Positions 19,646-30,274 of a stretch of 60,444 bases of DNA are shown here, one piece after another; within the stretch, counting starts at the first letter, position 1, and each line of letters begins with the position of its first letter. Where the stretch lies: contig ML014226.1 of NCBI GenBank assembly GCA_003615045.1, positions 1-60,444 of the forward strand. Direction: 5' to 3'. Origin of the DNA: Caulochytrium protostelioides (Eukaryota > Chytridiomycota > Caulochytriomycetes > Caulochytriales > Caulochytriaceae). The notes beneath the pieces were generated by a model. The model was not told where the DNA came from, did not search any database, and was given only the letters and a program-made list of their open reading frames with translations. The position numbers and the translations under genes are program-made.

Positions 19646-21143
19646 ATGCCTGGCTGTAAGAAACCGCGGGTCTGATCTGCCGGAGGCGGCGATCGGGCTG
19701 CTCGATCTTCCCGTCGAGGAGCGATCGTGCGTGCTCTTGGATACGGGATCGTTCATCAGCCTACAGAGGAGACATCGCCCCCGACTCACTTTCGTTCTGA
19801 TGGATACTTTCTTTCTCTGATGTTGGGATGGCCAGCCAAGTCTCCCGATGACATTGTCATCGTTAGGTAATGCTTTGATCTTATTCGAGGGTGCGGCCCT
19901 GGGCATGACCCGTGTCCATGATCACGATCCTTGATGCTCACCCATGACTGCGCTCGATTCCATGGAGGCCATGACCTCTGATTGCTTTGCGATGATCATC
20001 TTGACTCTTTCGGGTTCTAGTGCCCTGCGCACCGCCATCACCAAGGGTGGCAAGGGCGGGTTCAAGGAGACCCACCCCGAGTTCTACTTGGCGAAGGTGC
20101 TGCAGGCGGCCATCAAGGCCGGCCACGTGGATCCTGCCACCATCGGCGATGTCCAGGTCGGCAACGTGTGCATGCCCGGCGCCGGCGTGACGACCACGCG
20201 CATGGCCTGCCTCTTTGCCGGCATGCCCGACACCGTCCCGGCCGCGGCGCTCAACCGCCAGTGCTCGAGTGGCTTAGCCGCGTGCGCGAACATTGCCGGG
20301 TCGATCAAGGCGGGCTACATCGACATCGGCATCGGCGCCGGTGTGGAGTCGATGTCCATGTACTATGGACCGGGCGCGATCCCGACCGACATGGATCCCG
20401 ACATCCTCGAATATGGCCCCGCCGCCGACGTGCTGACGCCGATGGGTCTGACCTCGGAGAACGTCGCCAAGGAGTACCACGTGTCGCGCGAAGACCAAGA
20501 CGCGTTTGCGCTGCGCTCGCACACCCTCGCGGCCCAGGCCCAGAAGGACGGCCGCTTCAAGGAGGAGATTGTGCCCGTGACCCTGCGTTCGGGCGAAGTC
20601 GTCGACCGCGACGACGGCGTCCGCGCCACGACGAAGGAGCACCTCGCGAAACTCCGCCCGGCCTTCCATCCGCAGGGCACCACGACCGCCGGCAACGCTT
20701 CGCAGGTCTCGGACGGCGCTGCCGCCGTCGTGCTGGCGCGCCGTTCGTATGCCGAGAAGCACGGCCTGCCCATCCTGGCCAAGTGGTGCGGCTTCGCCGC
20801 CGTTGGCGTGCCGCCGCGCATCATGGGCATCGGCCCGCTGCTCGCGATCCCGGCCGTGCTCAAGCAGGTGGGACTGTCCAAGGAGGACGTGGCGGTGTAC
20901 GAGATCAACGAGGCCTTCGCCTCGCAGGCCGTCTACTGCGTCCGCGAGCTGGGCCTGCCGCTCGAGAAAATCAACCCGAAGGGCGGTGCCATCGCCTTCG
21001 GCCACCCCATGGGCGCGACGGGCGCGCGCATGGTCGCCACCCTGCTGCCCGAGCTGCGCCGCACAAAGCAGCGCTACGGCGTGATCTCCATGTGTGTCGG
21101 GATCGGCATGGGCTGCGCCGCTGTGATTGAGAACGAGGCTTAA
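19646..21143 (+). CDS. POT1: Peroxisomal-type 3-ketoacyl-CoA thiolase (spliced)
   Basis: Acetyl-CoA acyltransferase of beta-oxidation (Pot1/ACAA1 family). The main exon, 20021-21143, carries the nucleophile in NRQCSSGLAAC, the NEAF motif, the His in GGAIAFGHPMGATGAR and the second Cys in SMCVGIGMG. An exon ending at 19866 is certain from the join: PDDIVIV plus a split Ser codon across intron 19867-20020 (GTAATG...TTCTAG) gives PDDIVIVSALRT, as in the family. Upstream is less sure. A further intron at 19656-19835 (GTAAGA...GGCCAG, good pyrimidine tract) would join MPG to SKSPDD in frame, with the start at 19646; the in-frame ATG at 19520 would lengthen the protein to 429 residues, and an ATG at 19820 would give 389 without that intron. 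None of these shows a clear PTS2 (R-L-x5-H-L), so the peroxisomal signal is unresolved. Confidence 0.9.
19867..20020 (+). other. Intron, thiolase gene (154 bp)
   Basis: GTAATG donor and TTCTAG acceptor with a possible branch site TTGAC about 20 nt upstream. Removing it rebuilds a conserved segment (VIV-S-ALRT) with the Ser codon split 2+1, which is strong support. Confidence 0.9.
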
Positions 21144-21962
21144 TGCGACTTCTGCGTAAGAATCATCCGCATCACACGTTGGCGATGGGCTTTTAATTTT
21201 CAATCTGAACGTGAATTCGTCCACAGACGACGATCGTGGAGACGAGTACCTAGGAGAAGCGAGGGCATCAGCTGGAAGATCCTTCGCGTCGGAGTGGTGT
21301 GGCGTGGAGGCGCCATCTCAGAAGCCTAATGCCTAACGCACTACCTGCGCCACATCCGAATTGACTCTCAGGCCGTGCACCACCGCCCAGACCAGACTGA
21401 TGGCTGCCTCGCGAGGCCGTCGAAAGGGTGCCGCAGAACGTTTTCCTTTTCTCAGAAGGGGACGGTGCTCCTGACGCTGAAGCGCGGGCAATGAACGGTG
21501 AGGGTCCCCGCGCCTCTCGTATCGGAGTTTTCGCGCCGTCGGGAGGGTTGCCCGCCTCACACTGGGGGCTGGTTGCCGCCCTCGCCAGCGCTATATAAGC
21601 CGTCGGCTCGAGAGGCGAGGGTGCCAGCGTGCGTGCGCCCTTCCCCAGTCTTCCTATCGTCACGACGCGCGACGAATCAAGCGAGCCGCCACTAACGCGT
21701 CCAAGCACACCCTAGCGGAGAGCCGCTCTCCTGGTGGAGGAACGGCATGAACCATACCCGTTCTCTGTTCTCCCCTGACACCTCATAGCTCCCCCGCGAG
21801 CCTCTCTCTCTCCACTTCATCTTCATTCCACGCTTCTTTCTCTCGATACCCCCATCACTAGACGCTCCGTCTCCTTCCTCTTCATACGGCTGCTCCATCG
21901 CGCTCCCGGCGACGTCTGCGTCCCCCCGTCCCCGTCTTCTTGTTGACGGTCGCAGGCTTCCC
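21144..21962 (+). promoter_or_regulatory. Promoter and leader of GRWD1/Rrb1-like gene
   Basis: 0.8 kb. TATATAAG at 21592-21599 lies about 370 bp before the ATG. The last 180 bp before the ATG are pyrimidine-rich (TCTCTCTC, CTTCTTTCTCTC, CTTCCTCTTC), so the transcript likely has a long CU-rich 5' leader. No other gene is seen. Confidence 0.6.
21592..21599 (+). promoter_or_regulatory. TATA box, GRWD1/Rrb1-like gene
   Basis: TATATAAG, about 370 bp upstream of the ATG, ahead of a CU-rich leader. Confidence 0.6.
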
Positions 21963-24613
21963 ATGATGCCCTCTGCGGCTCCCGAGCATAACGCCATGGC
22001 GGCTTCCCCACCAAAGCCTTCGGGGGTGAAGCGTGGCGCGACCGACCAGGACGACGCGCCCATGGCCGTCGCCTCGCCCACGACTTCGACGGCAGCCGCT
22101 GGCGCGCGACCCCAGCCCGGGACCAAGCGTGCGGCGCTCGCGGCACAAGGCATCGCGCAGCCCACACGGGCTGAGGACAGCGACGTCAGCGACGAGGATG
22201 AGGACGCCGGCTTGCCGGAGTGCGACGACGTGATTTACGATGACGAAGAGGACGATGCCTCGGGTGACGACGATGTCATTATCCACGGTGACTCGGACGA
22301 TGGTAAGTGCTTCTTTCTTTCGCCACCCATGCTCCTTGCACTCGTCAGTGTTGTGGGATTTTGCGGGAAGGTTGGTTTGCTGAATTAGGATGATGTTTAT
22401 AACACATATCACGACGGTCTAATGAGTGCTTCGATCAACGTATCAAGCGCGCTTTATGATTAAATTCCCCTGTGACAAGGGATCGTAACTGACGCCTTCA
22501 CAACCAACCGACCCCCGCCATCCGCTCCACCTTCATGGCCGTGCATCTTGCTTCATACCTGATGCATGTCGAAATGATTTGACTCATTCTTTTTTTGCTT
22601 TGTCGATTGTGAATCACTAGACGACGACTTTGTCGCCGCCGAGGACATGGACGAGCTGCCCGACTTGGGCGAGCTGGACATTAACTCCAAAGAAGGTCAG
22701 GCCGCCCTGGCACAGGTCTACCTGCCTGGCACGAAGCTGAACGAGGGCGAAGAGCTGGTGGCCGACCAGTCGACCTATGTCATGCTCCGCACGATGCAGA
22801 CTGAGTGGCCGTGTCTCTCCTTCGATATCCTCGCGGACCACCTCGGCGACGGCCGGGACGGGTTCCCGCATACCGTCTACCTGGCCGCGGGTACCCAGGC
22901 CTCTAAAGCCTCCGACAACAAAGTTACCCTCATGAAAGTCTCTTCGCTCAAGAAGACGCAGACCTCCGAAGACTCGGACGACGAGGAGGACTCGGACGAC
23001 GAGGGCGCTGACGATCCTATTCTGGAGCACCGCGACCTCGCTCATAAGGGCGGCGTCAACCGCCTCCGCGCTGTCGCCTTCCCGGTCTCTGGCGTGACCC
23101 AGCACCACATTGCCACATGGTCGGACATGGGCCACGTGCACATTTACGACGCCACCCAGCATATCCACGCCTTCGACCAGCCGGGCCTCATCCCATCGTC
23201 GGGGTCGGGACCCATGCACTCCGTCCGCGAGCACCTCGTTGCCGCCGGTGGTCCCCGCGGTCGTGGCACCGAGGGCTACGCTCTCGACTGGAGCCTCAAG
23301 GGCGCCAACAACGCGCCGCGCCTGCTCTCAGGCGACTGCGACGGCCGCATCTTTCTCACCTCGGCCACACCCTCGGGCTACACGACCGTTAACAAGCCCC
23401 TGACGGGTCACACCCAGTCGGTTGAAGATCTGCAGTGGTCGCCGAACGAGGCGAATGTGTTCGCCTCGGCGGCCTGCGACAAGACCATCAAGATTTGGGA
23501 TCTCCGCGCCCGCCGCGCCGTGCTCTCCGTTAAGGCTCACGACGCCGACGTCAATGTCATTTCATGGAGTCGCTTCAGGTATGTTTTTTTTTTCTTTGTG
23601 TTCTGGGGCGTTGTTTTGTTGTCTCTTTCCTCTCTCAGTCTCCCTTTCCTCCACCCTTTCATCTCCGAAAGCTCGCTGGGAATGTCGCCACGTCTGCTGT
23701 GCCTCTTCCGAGCAGCGGTGCAGCTCGCTGTATCGTTGTCAACCGGTGTCGTCATTCAGCCTAGCGGCGGCCCGCTTCATTGTTGAGGCCTCCGCTTGAG
23801 CGACGGCGTCGCTCGGATGTCCGAGGCGCGCTTCCCACCAGCGTGTGCTCTGGCATTATATGGTATCCACGGTCTCGTGGTCCTCGTGATCTTGCTTTAC
23901 GGTGAGAGCATGGTGCCCGCGGCCCTGTGGCAATCCACCCATTCCGTTTAGCTAGACCAACGCGTCCAGCGTCATGCGCTTAACCACTCCGGCCGGACGG
24001 CCTTCTTTCACAAGAAGGTCCTTAGTGCCATACTGGAACTAAAAATATTTGCGCAGACAACCCACTTTCCTCTTCCCTTCTTTTCTCATTCATCCTCGAC
24101 TTGGCAATGTTTTGTTAGACATCGCACTCACCTTCTCACTTGTCTTTTTTTTGATCCTTCTTTCTGCCGCTGATTAGTGAGTCGGGCAAACCCGCGGTTG
24201 ACTACCTGCTTGCTTCGGGTGGCGACGACGGCGTCCACTCCGTCTGGGACTTGCGTACCTGGGGCCAGAGCCGCGGCGCCAAACCGGCGCCAATTGCCAC
24301 GTTTCACTGGCACAAGGCGGCTATCACCTCGATCGAGTGGCACCCGCATGACTCGTCGATGCTCGCCGTCTCGGGTGCCGACGACCAGCTTACGCTGTGG
24401 GATCTGGCGCTTGAAGGTGACAACGAGGACGCACTCATGGGCGCTGACGGCATTGAAGTCCCGCCCCAGCTCCTCTTTGTCCACCAGGGCCAGAAGGACA
24501 TCAAGGAGCTCCACTGGCATCGCCAGATCCCGGGGATGTTTGTCAGCACGGCTTCTGACGGCTTCAACCTGGTCCAGACCATCAACTCGGTCCCGCTTGC
24601 TCTCGACGAGTAA
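21963..24613 (+). CDS. RRB1: GRWD1/Rrb1 WD40 ribosome-assembly chaperone (3 exons)
   Basis: Glutamate-rich WD40 protein, the dedicated chaperone of ribosomal protein uL3 (yeast Rrb1, human GRWD1), acting in the nucleus and nucleolus. Exons 21963-22302, 22621-23578 and 24178-24613 join to a 577-residue protein; both junctions keep frame (split Asp after a GAC/GAT acidic run; split Ser in WSR...SESGKPAVDYLLASGGDDG). An acidic N-terminus (SDVSDEDEDAG, DEEDDASGDDD) is followed by the family block WPCLSFDILADHLGDGR, a second acidic stretch (DSDDEEDSDDE), then WD repeats GEGYALDWS-like (here EGYALDWSLK), GHTQSVEDLQWSPNEANVF, AHDADVNVISWSR, WHKAAITSIEWHPHD, and the signature LLFVHQGQKDIKELHWH. The start is the first of two adjacent ATGs after the CU-rich leader. 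Confidence 0.95.
22303..22620 (+). other. Intron 1, GRWD1/Rrb1-like gene (318 bp)
   Basis: GTAAGT donor at 22303 and CACTAG acceptor ending at 22620; AT-richer than the exons, with a T-rich tract before the acceptor. Joining keeps the frame within the acidic region. Confidence 0.9.
23579..24177 (+). other. Intron 2, GRWD1/Rrb1-like gene (599 bp)
   Basis: GTATGT donor followed by a T run, GATTAG acceptor ending at 24177. Removal joins two WD repeats in frame as seen in GRWD1. Reading through would end the protein after about 70 unrelated residues. Confidence 0.9.
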
Positions 24614-25212
24614 GCCTCTTCGACAACTTTGTCGCCTATTTATGTGACCAGCAAATGCGTGCATCATACCTCTTTTGAGCGCGATCTGCTAGGTTCCGTT
24701 ACCTTTTTCATACATGCATCTGGATGGTCGCGTTTCCGTCTTTTGACGAGTGCGCTTCCTCTTCATGCCCCTTTCTTTTTTAGTTCCTTGTATATGATCT
24801 TTTTTGTGCTGCCAACAAACTATTCTGAGAAGGTTCCCGTTCTATGAAAGTTTGCTTCGTGAATGTTTTACAGAGGTGGGTGTCTGGATGGTCCCTGGAC
24901 TTGGGTAACGAGAGCGTGCGAGAGGTCTGTCCGTGACGGCCCATTGTTCTGAGACTTCGACTTCAACAATGGTGATAAGCCCCTGCGGACCCTTTCCTGC
25001 CGCAATATTGTTTAACATGTTGATCAACCCTCTGAGTTTAATGGCCACAACGCTATGAGATCTAAATGCAACGTACAAGATGAATGGAGAAAGGTACCGC
25101 ACCGAAGGGGGCGGGCCCGAGGTGCGATCGGTGACGGGCACGACGGGATGCGCGTGAGGGGGGCTCCTTCCTTGGAAGGCCGACAGAGCCCGAGCTTCGA
25201 CAGCCGACCTTT
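24614..25212. other. 3' intergenic region between convergent genes
   Basis: About 600 bp, relatively AT-rich, between the convergent GRWD1-like and RING genes; presumably holds both 3' UTRs. No ORF with support was found. Confidence 0.5.
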
Positions 25213-27153
25213 TCAGAGGGCTTCAGGGTTCATCACTCCTGCCGGATCTGTCTCAGATGTGGACACGAGCGCCGAGAGCTCGTCCACGATCGTACTTCGC
25301 TCAATCATCACGATGCCGGAGGCCGCTGTCGCCGTCTCGAGGACATCACGCTTGCACACGGGACATAGCCGGTGGTGGCCCATGAGCCACGGATCGACGC
25401 AGGTCTGATGGAACCCATGACCACACGGTAACCCCCGCACTGTCTGGCCCGGCGCAAACTCGTCGATGCAGATCGCGCAGCAGTCGTCTTTGTACCGCGG
25501 CGCCGACATTGACGGCGCCGCGCCCTTCTCGCTGCTGGCGGCGCCGCAACGACCCTTGGCCGAGGCATCGGCCGAGCAGGACGCCGCCGCGCTGTCAGTG
25601 CCCGCAGGATCCATTGCGGCGCCGTTGATGCCGGCGGCGCTCTGGTCCACCAGTACATAGTCGCCGGCCTCGGTCACAAGATGCAGCGGCAGATCGATAT
25701 GGGACAGCTTGTCATGGGTGTGTTGGAGCATCGACCCCCCCGCCGGCGGCAGGAGGCCGCCACGGGAGTCGGCGTGCCCTCCGGCACTGCCATCCCTCCG
25801 GTCATCGTCGAACTCGGCGTAGTCGCCTTCGATGTCGTCGCCAAAGACGAGCCAGGATGAGGGCCCCGTCTGCGTGCGCGCAATGCCCAGCAGCAGGCAG
25901 ACCACGCCAAAGAGCATGCCGATGCTCACAATCACGAGCGCCGCGATGAGGCATAGCTGCCGTAGATAGAGCGCGACGCCGCCGCCGAGCCAAAAGCGGT
26001 TACCGCGCCCGTCGGGGCCGGAGAAGTGTTCGTGGGGGCTGCCGCCACGGAACGACGGCACGCGGCCGTGCAGGCCACCGCCAGGCACGCTCGGGTCATT
26101 GATAGGCGTCGCGTCCATATAGGGGATCTCGTACCCGGGCTGCAGCTGCAGCCGTGGCGACCCCTCGGGCAGCGGCGCCTCGCTCGTCTGTTGCAAGGCC
26201 GCCACCATCGCGCGGGCGTCGCGCCACCGCATGTGGAGACTGGCCACGGTGATGTCGGATCCCCCGACGTGGAGAGCGGGGTCAGGACCCATGCGCACCG
26301 GCATATCGCGTTCATCGCTGCTGGAGAGGCTGCTGCCACTCGCTGAATCGGGTGGGCGGTTGTAGACGATCACGACATCGAACCCCCGCTGCTGCATGAC
26401 GACGGTCTTGGTCGCAAAGCTGCAGCCGCCACGGGGCACCAGCGCCGCTTGGCAGGGCTCACTCGGGGACGACCGCGGCTCGACGGTCAGCGGCCCCTGC
26501 GGCCGTTCGATGGCATCGGTCGCGAGGGTGCAGGCGCTGTCGGTCGCATGCGTCACGTAGCAGTTCTGAGTGTGCTGCAGGCGAAATCCATACATTGCCG
26601 GCAACGCGAACACGGCCGGCGCGTCGACGGCGGCCTCCCAGAGCTTGATGCGGACGGCTTCGATCTGGTACGCATCGGCGGCTGGCGGCGCGGCGCCCCG
26701 CACGCCCGTCCCGCCGTCGGTCGTCGTCCGGATCAACAGCAGCAGCGCCAGCACGGCAGCACTCCAGATCGTCCACAGCACGCAGAGGCGCAGGATCGCC
26801 ATCACGCGCAACACGACATCCCGGGGCGCCGGCGCCGGCGCCCGAGACGGCGATGCCGCGGACGGCGACGCGGAACCGCGGGCCTGCAGGCAGCCCCATG
26901 GCCACCACCAGCTACTGCGGCCTGCATCGGAGGACGGCGGGATGAGGCCAGGGCCACTGCGCTGCCGGGCAAGCGGCGTCATCGAGGAACGCTGCAATGG
27001 CGGTGCATACCGGTGGCTGCTCATGGCGCGGGAGGAGCTAGTGACGGCAGTCATGGCCGGCGAGGTGGCGGCGACGACGAAGGTGGCGGGGGGATGCGCT
27101 GCCACGGCCGGACCGCCGCGGCGGTCACCAGGGGCCACGGCGGCCATCTCCAT
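25213..27153 (-). CDS. PA-TM-RING type E3 ubiquitin ligase
   Basis: 646-residue membrane RING-H2 protein. A disordered N-terminus precedes a hydrophobic signal-anchor at about 113-141 ([20 protein letters not shown]). A lumenal region with a protease-associated-like core follows ([20 protein letters not shown], then GFDVVIVYN). A second membrane span lies at about 381-421 ([20 protein letters not shown]), and then a cytosolic tail with a RING-H2 at 559-600: [17 protein letters not shown]. This order (TM, PA, TM, RING-H2) is that of endosomal or vacuolar PA-TM-RING ligases such as RNF13 and yeast Tul1-like proteins, which ubiquitinate membrane cargo. All eight zinc ligands appear present. The start is an ATG with further in-frame Met residues at positions 3 and 34. 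Convergent with the GRWD1-like gene. Confidence 0.88.
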   Translation of the reverse strand: MEMAAVAPGDRRGGPAVAAHPPATFVVAATSPAMTAVTSSSRAMSSHRYAPPLQRSSMTPLARQRSGPGLIPPSSDAGRSSWWWPWGCLQARGSASPSAASPSRAPAPAPRDVVLRVMAILRLCVLWTIWSAAVLALLLLIRTTTDGGTGVRGAAPPAADAYQIEAVRIKLWEAAVDAPAVFALPAMYGFRLQHTQNCYVTHATDSACTLATDAIERPQGPLTVEPRSSPSEPCQAALVPRGGCSFATKTVVMQQRGFDVVIVYNRPPDSASGSSLSSSDERDMPVRMGPDPALHVGGSDITVASLHMRWRDARAMVAALQQTSEAPLPEGSPRLQLQPGYEIPYMDATPINDPSVPGGGLHGRVPSFRGGSPHEHFSGPDGRGNRFWLGGGVALYLRQLCLIAALVIVSIGMLFGVVCLLLGIARTQTGPSSWLVFGDDIEGDYAEFDDDRRDGSAGGHADSRGGLLPPAGGSMLQHTHDKLSHIDLPLHLVTEAGDYVLVDQSAAGINGAAMDPAGTDSAAASCSADASAKGRCGAASSEKGAAPSMSAPRYKDDCCAICIDEFAPGQTVRGLPCGHGFHQTCVDPWLMGHHRLCPVCKRDVLETATAASGIVMIERSTIVDELSALVSTSETDPAGVMNPEAL

Positions 27154-27934
27154 CGGTGCTCAGGACCAGGGAAAGGGTGCCTTCGAAAACTTGGCTTGGC
27201 CGTTACGCGGGGATCGGCGAGGATCACGGATTGGATGAAGCGGGTGATGCACGGTATAGTGAAAACGAAGAGTGGGGGGTCTCGCAAGTGGGCGAGTCGG
27301 CGACTGAGCATCAACTTGTGGGAATGGTATGGTCGCTGGTAGTAGGGAACGGCGACGGGGGCATGATGGTTGAGACAATCCTCGCATCCAAGATATCTGC
27401 TACGATTTGCTTCTCGCTGCCCTTTTAGGGCTCGCACTCACTCGCACCCATGATGGCTTCATCCTGGTCCCCGATACCGAACCCCTGGGTCATCCGACGT
27501 CACCTCATGGGCCACGATGCACAGCACCGTTTGTATATGCCTCACGTGATAGCGAGACCCGTCGCCCACTGTCGCGGCCCTTGGGGGCCGTACAGTCGTC
27601 CCGCCATGCCGTGACCCTGCCGGAAAGGAACCATCGTGTGCGTGACGCACCCACGCCATGCGACCCTTGCTGACCGGAAAGCCCCCGGCATCCGCTTCCG
27701 ATTCTGCCAAATGCATAATCGCCATGCCCAATCACCCCCCGGCCGGTCACGGGTTTGGCGTCGATCCCCGTTTCGGTCTTGGCGCCGGCAGGGCCTGATA
27801 TCCAATGTAGCGCCCCCGCACGCGTTGCCCTGCCTCGGGCGAGCCGCACTTTATGCCCCATCGGCCATGCGGTGAAGTGAACGCCGGTTGGACCGGAATC
27901 GTGTGCCGATCCTGCCGATGCGCGCGCTCTCACC

Positions 27935-28009
27935 GCCACCGGCTCTGTTGCCACCGGCTCTGCCGCCACCAGCTCTGCCGCCACCGGCACTGTTGCCACC
28001 GGCACCGTC
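27935..28009. repeat. Five tandem 15-bp repeats
   Basis: Five 15-bp units, consensus GCCACCGGCTCTGYY, with a few substitutions and no indels. On the minus strand they would read as a Pro-Val-Ala pentapeptide repeat, but the frame containing them has no good start. Confidence 0.9.
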
Positions 28010-28592
28010 GTATGTCCCGTGATGCGTGATGCCCATGAGCGTAGGGTCCGCCCGCCGGCCTGCCTGGCCGCCCACCCCGGCGCGGTCTTTCGATCGAACG
28101 GCCGAATTGAATGATCAATGCGCGATGCGCTGCCATCGGTATACGTGTCAGGCTTAGCATGGATGGGCCACGTCACAACAACAACCTTCAATCAGGCGCC
28201 GACGGAGGCCATAGCATGCACTGGGGTGTGTAATGCCTCATGCTTGCCCATCACGCCTGCTAATGCCGCTCGTCCGGCCAACAATGGTCTGGAACGATGG
28301 GCGGCCCCAACCGCCTATCGCGCCGGCGTCCCAGCGGATCGGCAGCAGATCGCCGCAGTCGATAACTCCGACGCCCCCGCTTTCTGCCCCCACAGACGGA
28401 TTTTTGTTTCGCTCTGCCTGGTTCGGCAGCCTCGGCCCGATCTCGCCTGCTTCACCCCCGACTATGAGCGGAGTTTCGGGCAACGTGCTAAAGGAGTCGA
28501 AAAAGACCACGTGCCGTCGCGCCCAGCCGAAACGACCGCGATGGGCATACAGCACCGCCATGGCTCTGCCATGGTCGATGAGGATGGGATAG

Positions 28593-28883
28593 TGAGTTTA
28601 ACGCGGTCGTCCATATATTGACCCAATGCGCACACCAATCTTCGGTGGTGCCCCCCAGGGGTCCCCCCGAAGCAGACGCGCATTCGGTTCAGTGTCGAAT
28701 GACCTTGCCGACTTTGAACTGCAGTGGGATCTGCCCGGGGATGCGGCACAGCGCTTCTGGTCTGTCCGGTAAGGCCAGACAGCGTCGGATGTTCTACGCG
28801 GCATTGAGGTCGGTGCGGTTCACAAGCTTGCTATGGGTGGTTTCATTGCCCGGGGCGGCTTCATACCACAGCAACCCTCGAAC
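28593..28883 (-). mobile_element. TnpB/Fanzor-like transposase tail, copy A (relic)
   Basis: About 290 bp matching 54652-54939 at roughly 80% identity. On the minus strand it reads LLWYEA...HSKLVNR..LNAA, then NIRRCLALPDRPEALCRIPG and a stop at 28689-28691. The NRDxNAAxNI-like core resembles the RuvC-III motif near the C-terminus of IS605/IS607-type TnpB and eukaryotic Fanzor proteins. This copy is broken: a 3-bp insertion within the motif and an in-frame TAG after LNAA. Beyond the stop, 96 bp of non-coding sequence (28593-28688) is conserved with the other copy. The rest of the element is missing. The family assignment rests on one motif and is an inference. Confidence 0.5.
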
Positions 28884-29533
28884 CACGGTTCCCTGGCGCC
28901 GGTGTTGACCGGGTTTCAGGACCACATGCGTCTGGGCGTACACCCGGGTCTTGCGGGCCGGGGTGGCCGGCGTCGGCTCAGCGGCGGAAGCGCCTGCGCG
29001 AGCCCGGCGTGGCGGGATGACCCGCGTCGGCACTGTTGAGCGAGTGCTCGCCCCACTCCTGTAGATTGGGTCGAGGGCCGCAGGCGCGGTTACAGGAACG
29101 CTCGCCCGGGACGCGCGAGCGATCGGCATTTTCGTCAGGTCCCGGGGTTTCACCTAGAAACAAAGAGGAATAATAATCATTAGGGTTTTACGAAAACGTT
29201 AATAAGAAACGAGCGGTTGTAGGAAATATAAGTGAACGAGACGGCGATAATGATCCTGGAGGGACGTCGCGAGAGCCATGGCGAGGAAGATGCGAGATGT
29301 ATGGGGGCGGCACGAACGTTGCAGGCGACATGCGACATGAGAGGAATGAGGGAAAAAAGCTCCTTCCAGGTGAGGAGCGATGGGAGAATCAGGGAAAGCA
29401 TACGAGTCGAGGGGCCAGATAGGTAGATCAGCGCAGACCGGCCATGCCGCACAGGACACAGGGCACCGGGGGCAGAGCATCGGGGGCAGAGGGGATCCAG
29501 GTGGGAAAATCGTGATCGGAAGGTCGCGGATGA

Positions 29534-30274
29534 CTAAAGCGCCATGCGACCGTGGCCAGAAAACGATGTCAGCGTCGCGCTGCTCAGCCCCGGACTGACA
29601 CGCGCCATGCCGAGGGGCGACCCTGCACGGCAGGCGTCTGGCGACAGGGTGAGCTCACGCACGAGCGACGGCGCCAGCATGCCATTCCACGGGTCGTGGC
29701 CGCAGCCCATCGCCGTCGTCGGTGAGCGTGAGCCGAAGCGCGGCGAGCTCAGGAGCAGGCTGTCCATCGCCAGCAGCGAGGGGCTCGTGGCGGCCGAGGC
29801 GAGAGACGGCGACGCGGCTGACAACGGGCTGCCCGGCGAGGACGCCGGGTCCCACCACGCGGGCGTCGGAAGCTCCGCGGCGAGAGCGTTGCCATACGGA
29901 CTGTGCTGGGCGTGCTGCGCCACAGGACGCGCGACTGCCGCCGCGGCGCGAGCCTGGTCCTGGCTCACGGCGGCCTGCGCATCGACGGCGAGACGGCTCG
30001 AGGAGCTCCGTGTCCGCGCTGTCAGCGACGGCGTGGGCGACGATGGGAGTGCGGCGGGCAGATGGTTGGCCAGCGGCGGGCTGCGCTGGTGATGCGAGCG
30101 GTGCAGCTGGGCCTGAGCGGTAGGCGCCATGACGCCTACCATCGTCGTTGGCGACGCCGCGCCGCTGGTCGGCGACGGGGACGTTGCGCCGGGCCGGCCG
30201 TACGCGCAGCCCGGTGACGGCGAGAGGGCACGCACGTGGTCTCGCAAGTAGACCGGCAGCGTCGTGCTTAACAT
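29534..30274 (-). CDS. Ser/Pro/Ala-rich hypothetical protein
   Basis: Unrecognised 246-residue protein, start at the ATG giving MLSTTLPVYLRDHVRALSPS; the frame is open further upstream but with leader-like, AT-richer sequence. It is disordered and rich in Ser, Pro and Ala. Repeated SP dipeptides (SPSPT, SSPTPS, ASSPGSPLSAASPSL, SRSP) are potential sites for proline-directed kinases such as MAPK or CDK. No domain, signal peptide or membrane span was seen. Downstream on the same strand is the transposon relic region; upstream is the dynein gene's 3' end, 1.6 kb away. Coding status rests on open frame and composition. Confidence 0.55.
   Translation of the reverse strand: MLSTTLPVYLRDHVRALSPSPGCAYGRPGATSPSPTSGAASPTTMVGVMAPTAQAQLHRSHHQRSPPLANHLPAALPSSPTPSLTARTRSSSSRLAVDAQAAVSQDQARAAAAVARPVAQHAQHSPYGNALAAELPTPAWWDPASSPGSPLSAASPSLASAATSPSLLAMDSLLLSSPRFGSRSPTTAMGCGHDPWNGMLAPSLVRELTLSPDACRAGSPLGMARVSPGLSSATLTSFSGHGRMAL

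Larger units (their letters stand above)
27154..29533. other. 2.4-kb intergenic region with repeats and a transposon relic
   Basis: Upstream of the RING gene and downstream of the Ser/Pro-rich hypothetical gene. It holds a 15-bp tandem array (27935-28009) and a TnpB/Fanzor-like tail (28593-28883), then an AT-rich stretch at 29155-29240. Open frames here (for example 27505-28191, minus) begin at non-ATG codons and overlap one another. Confidence 0.5.

Noticed and set aside
27505-28191. 228-residue minus frame with PVA repeats
   Set aside because: Opens at TTG with no early ATG and no similarity; the repeat is kept as a minisatellite instead.
29170-29185. TTAGGG near an AT-rich stretch as telomeric repeat
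   Set aside because: Only one unit is present; no array.
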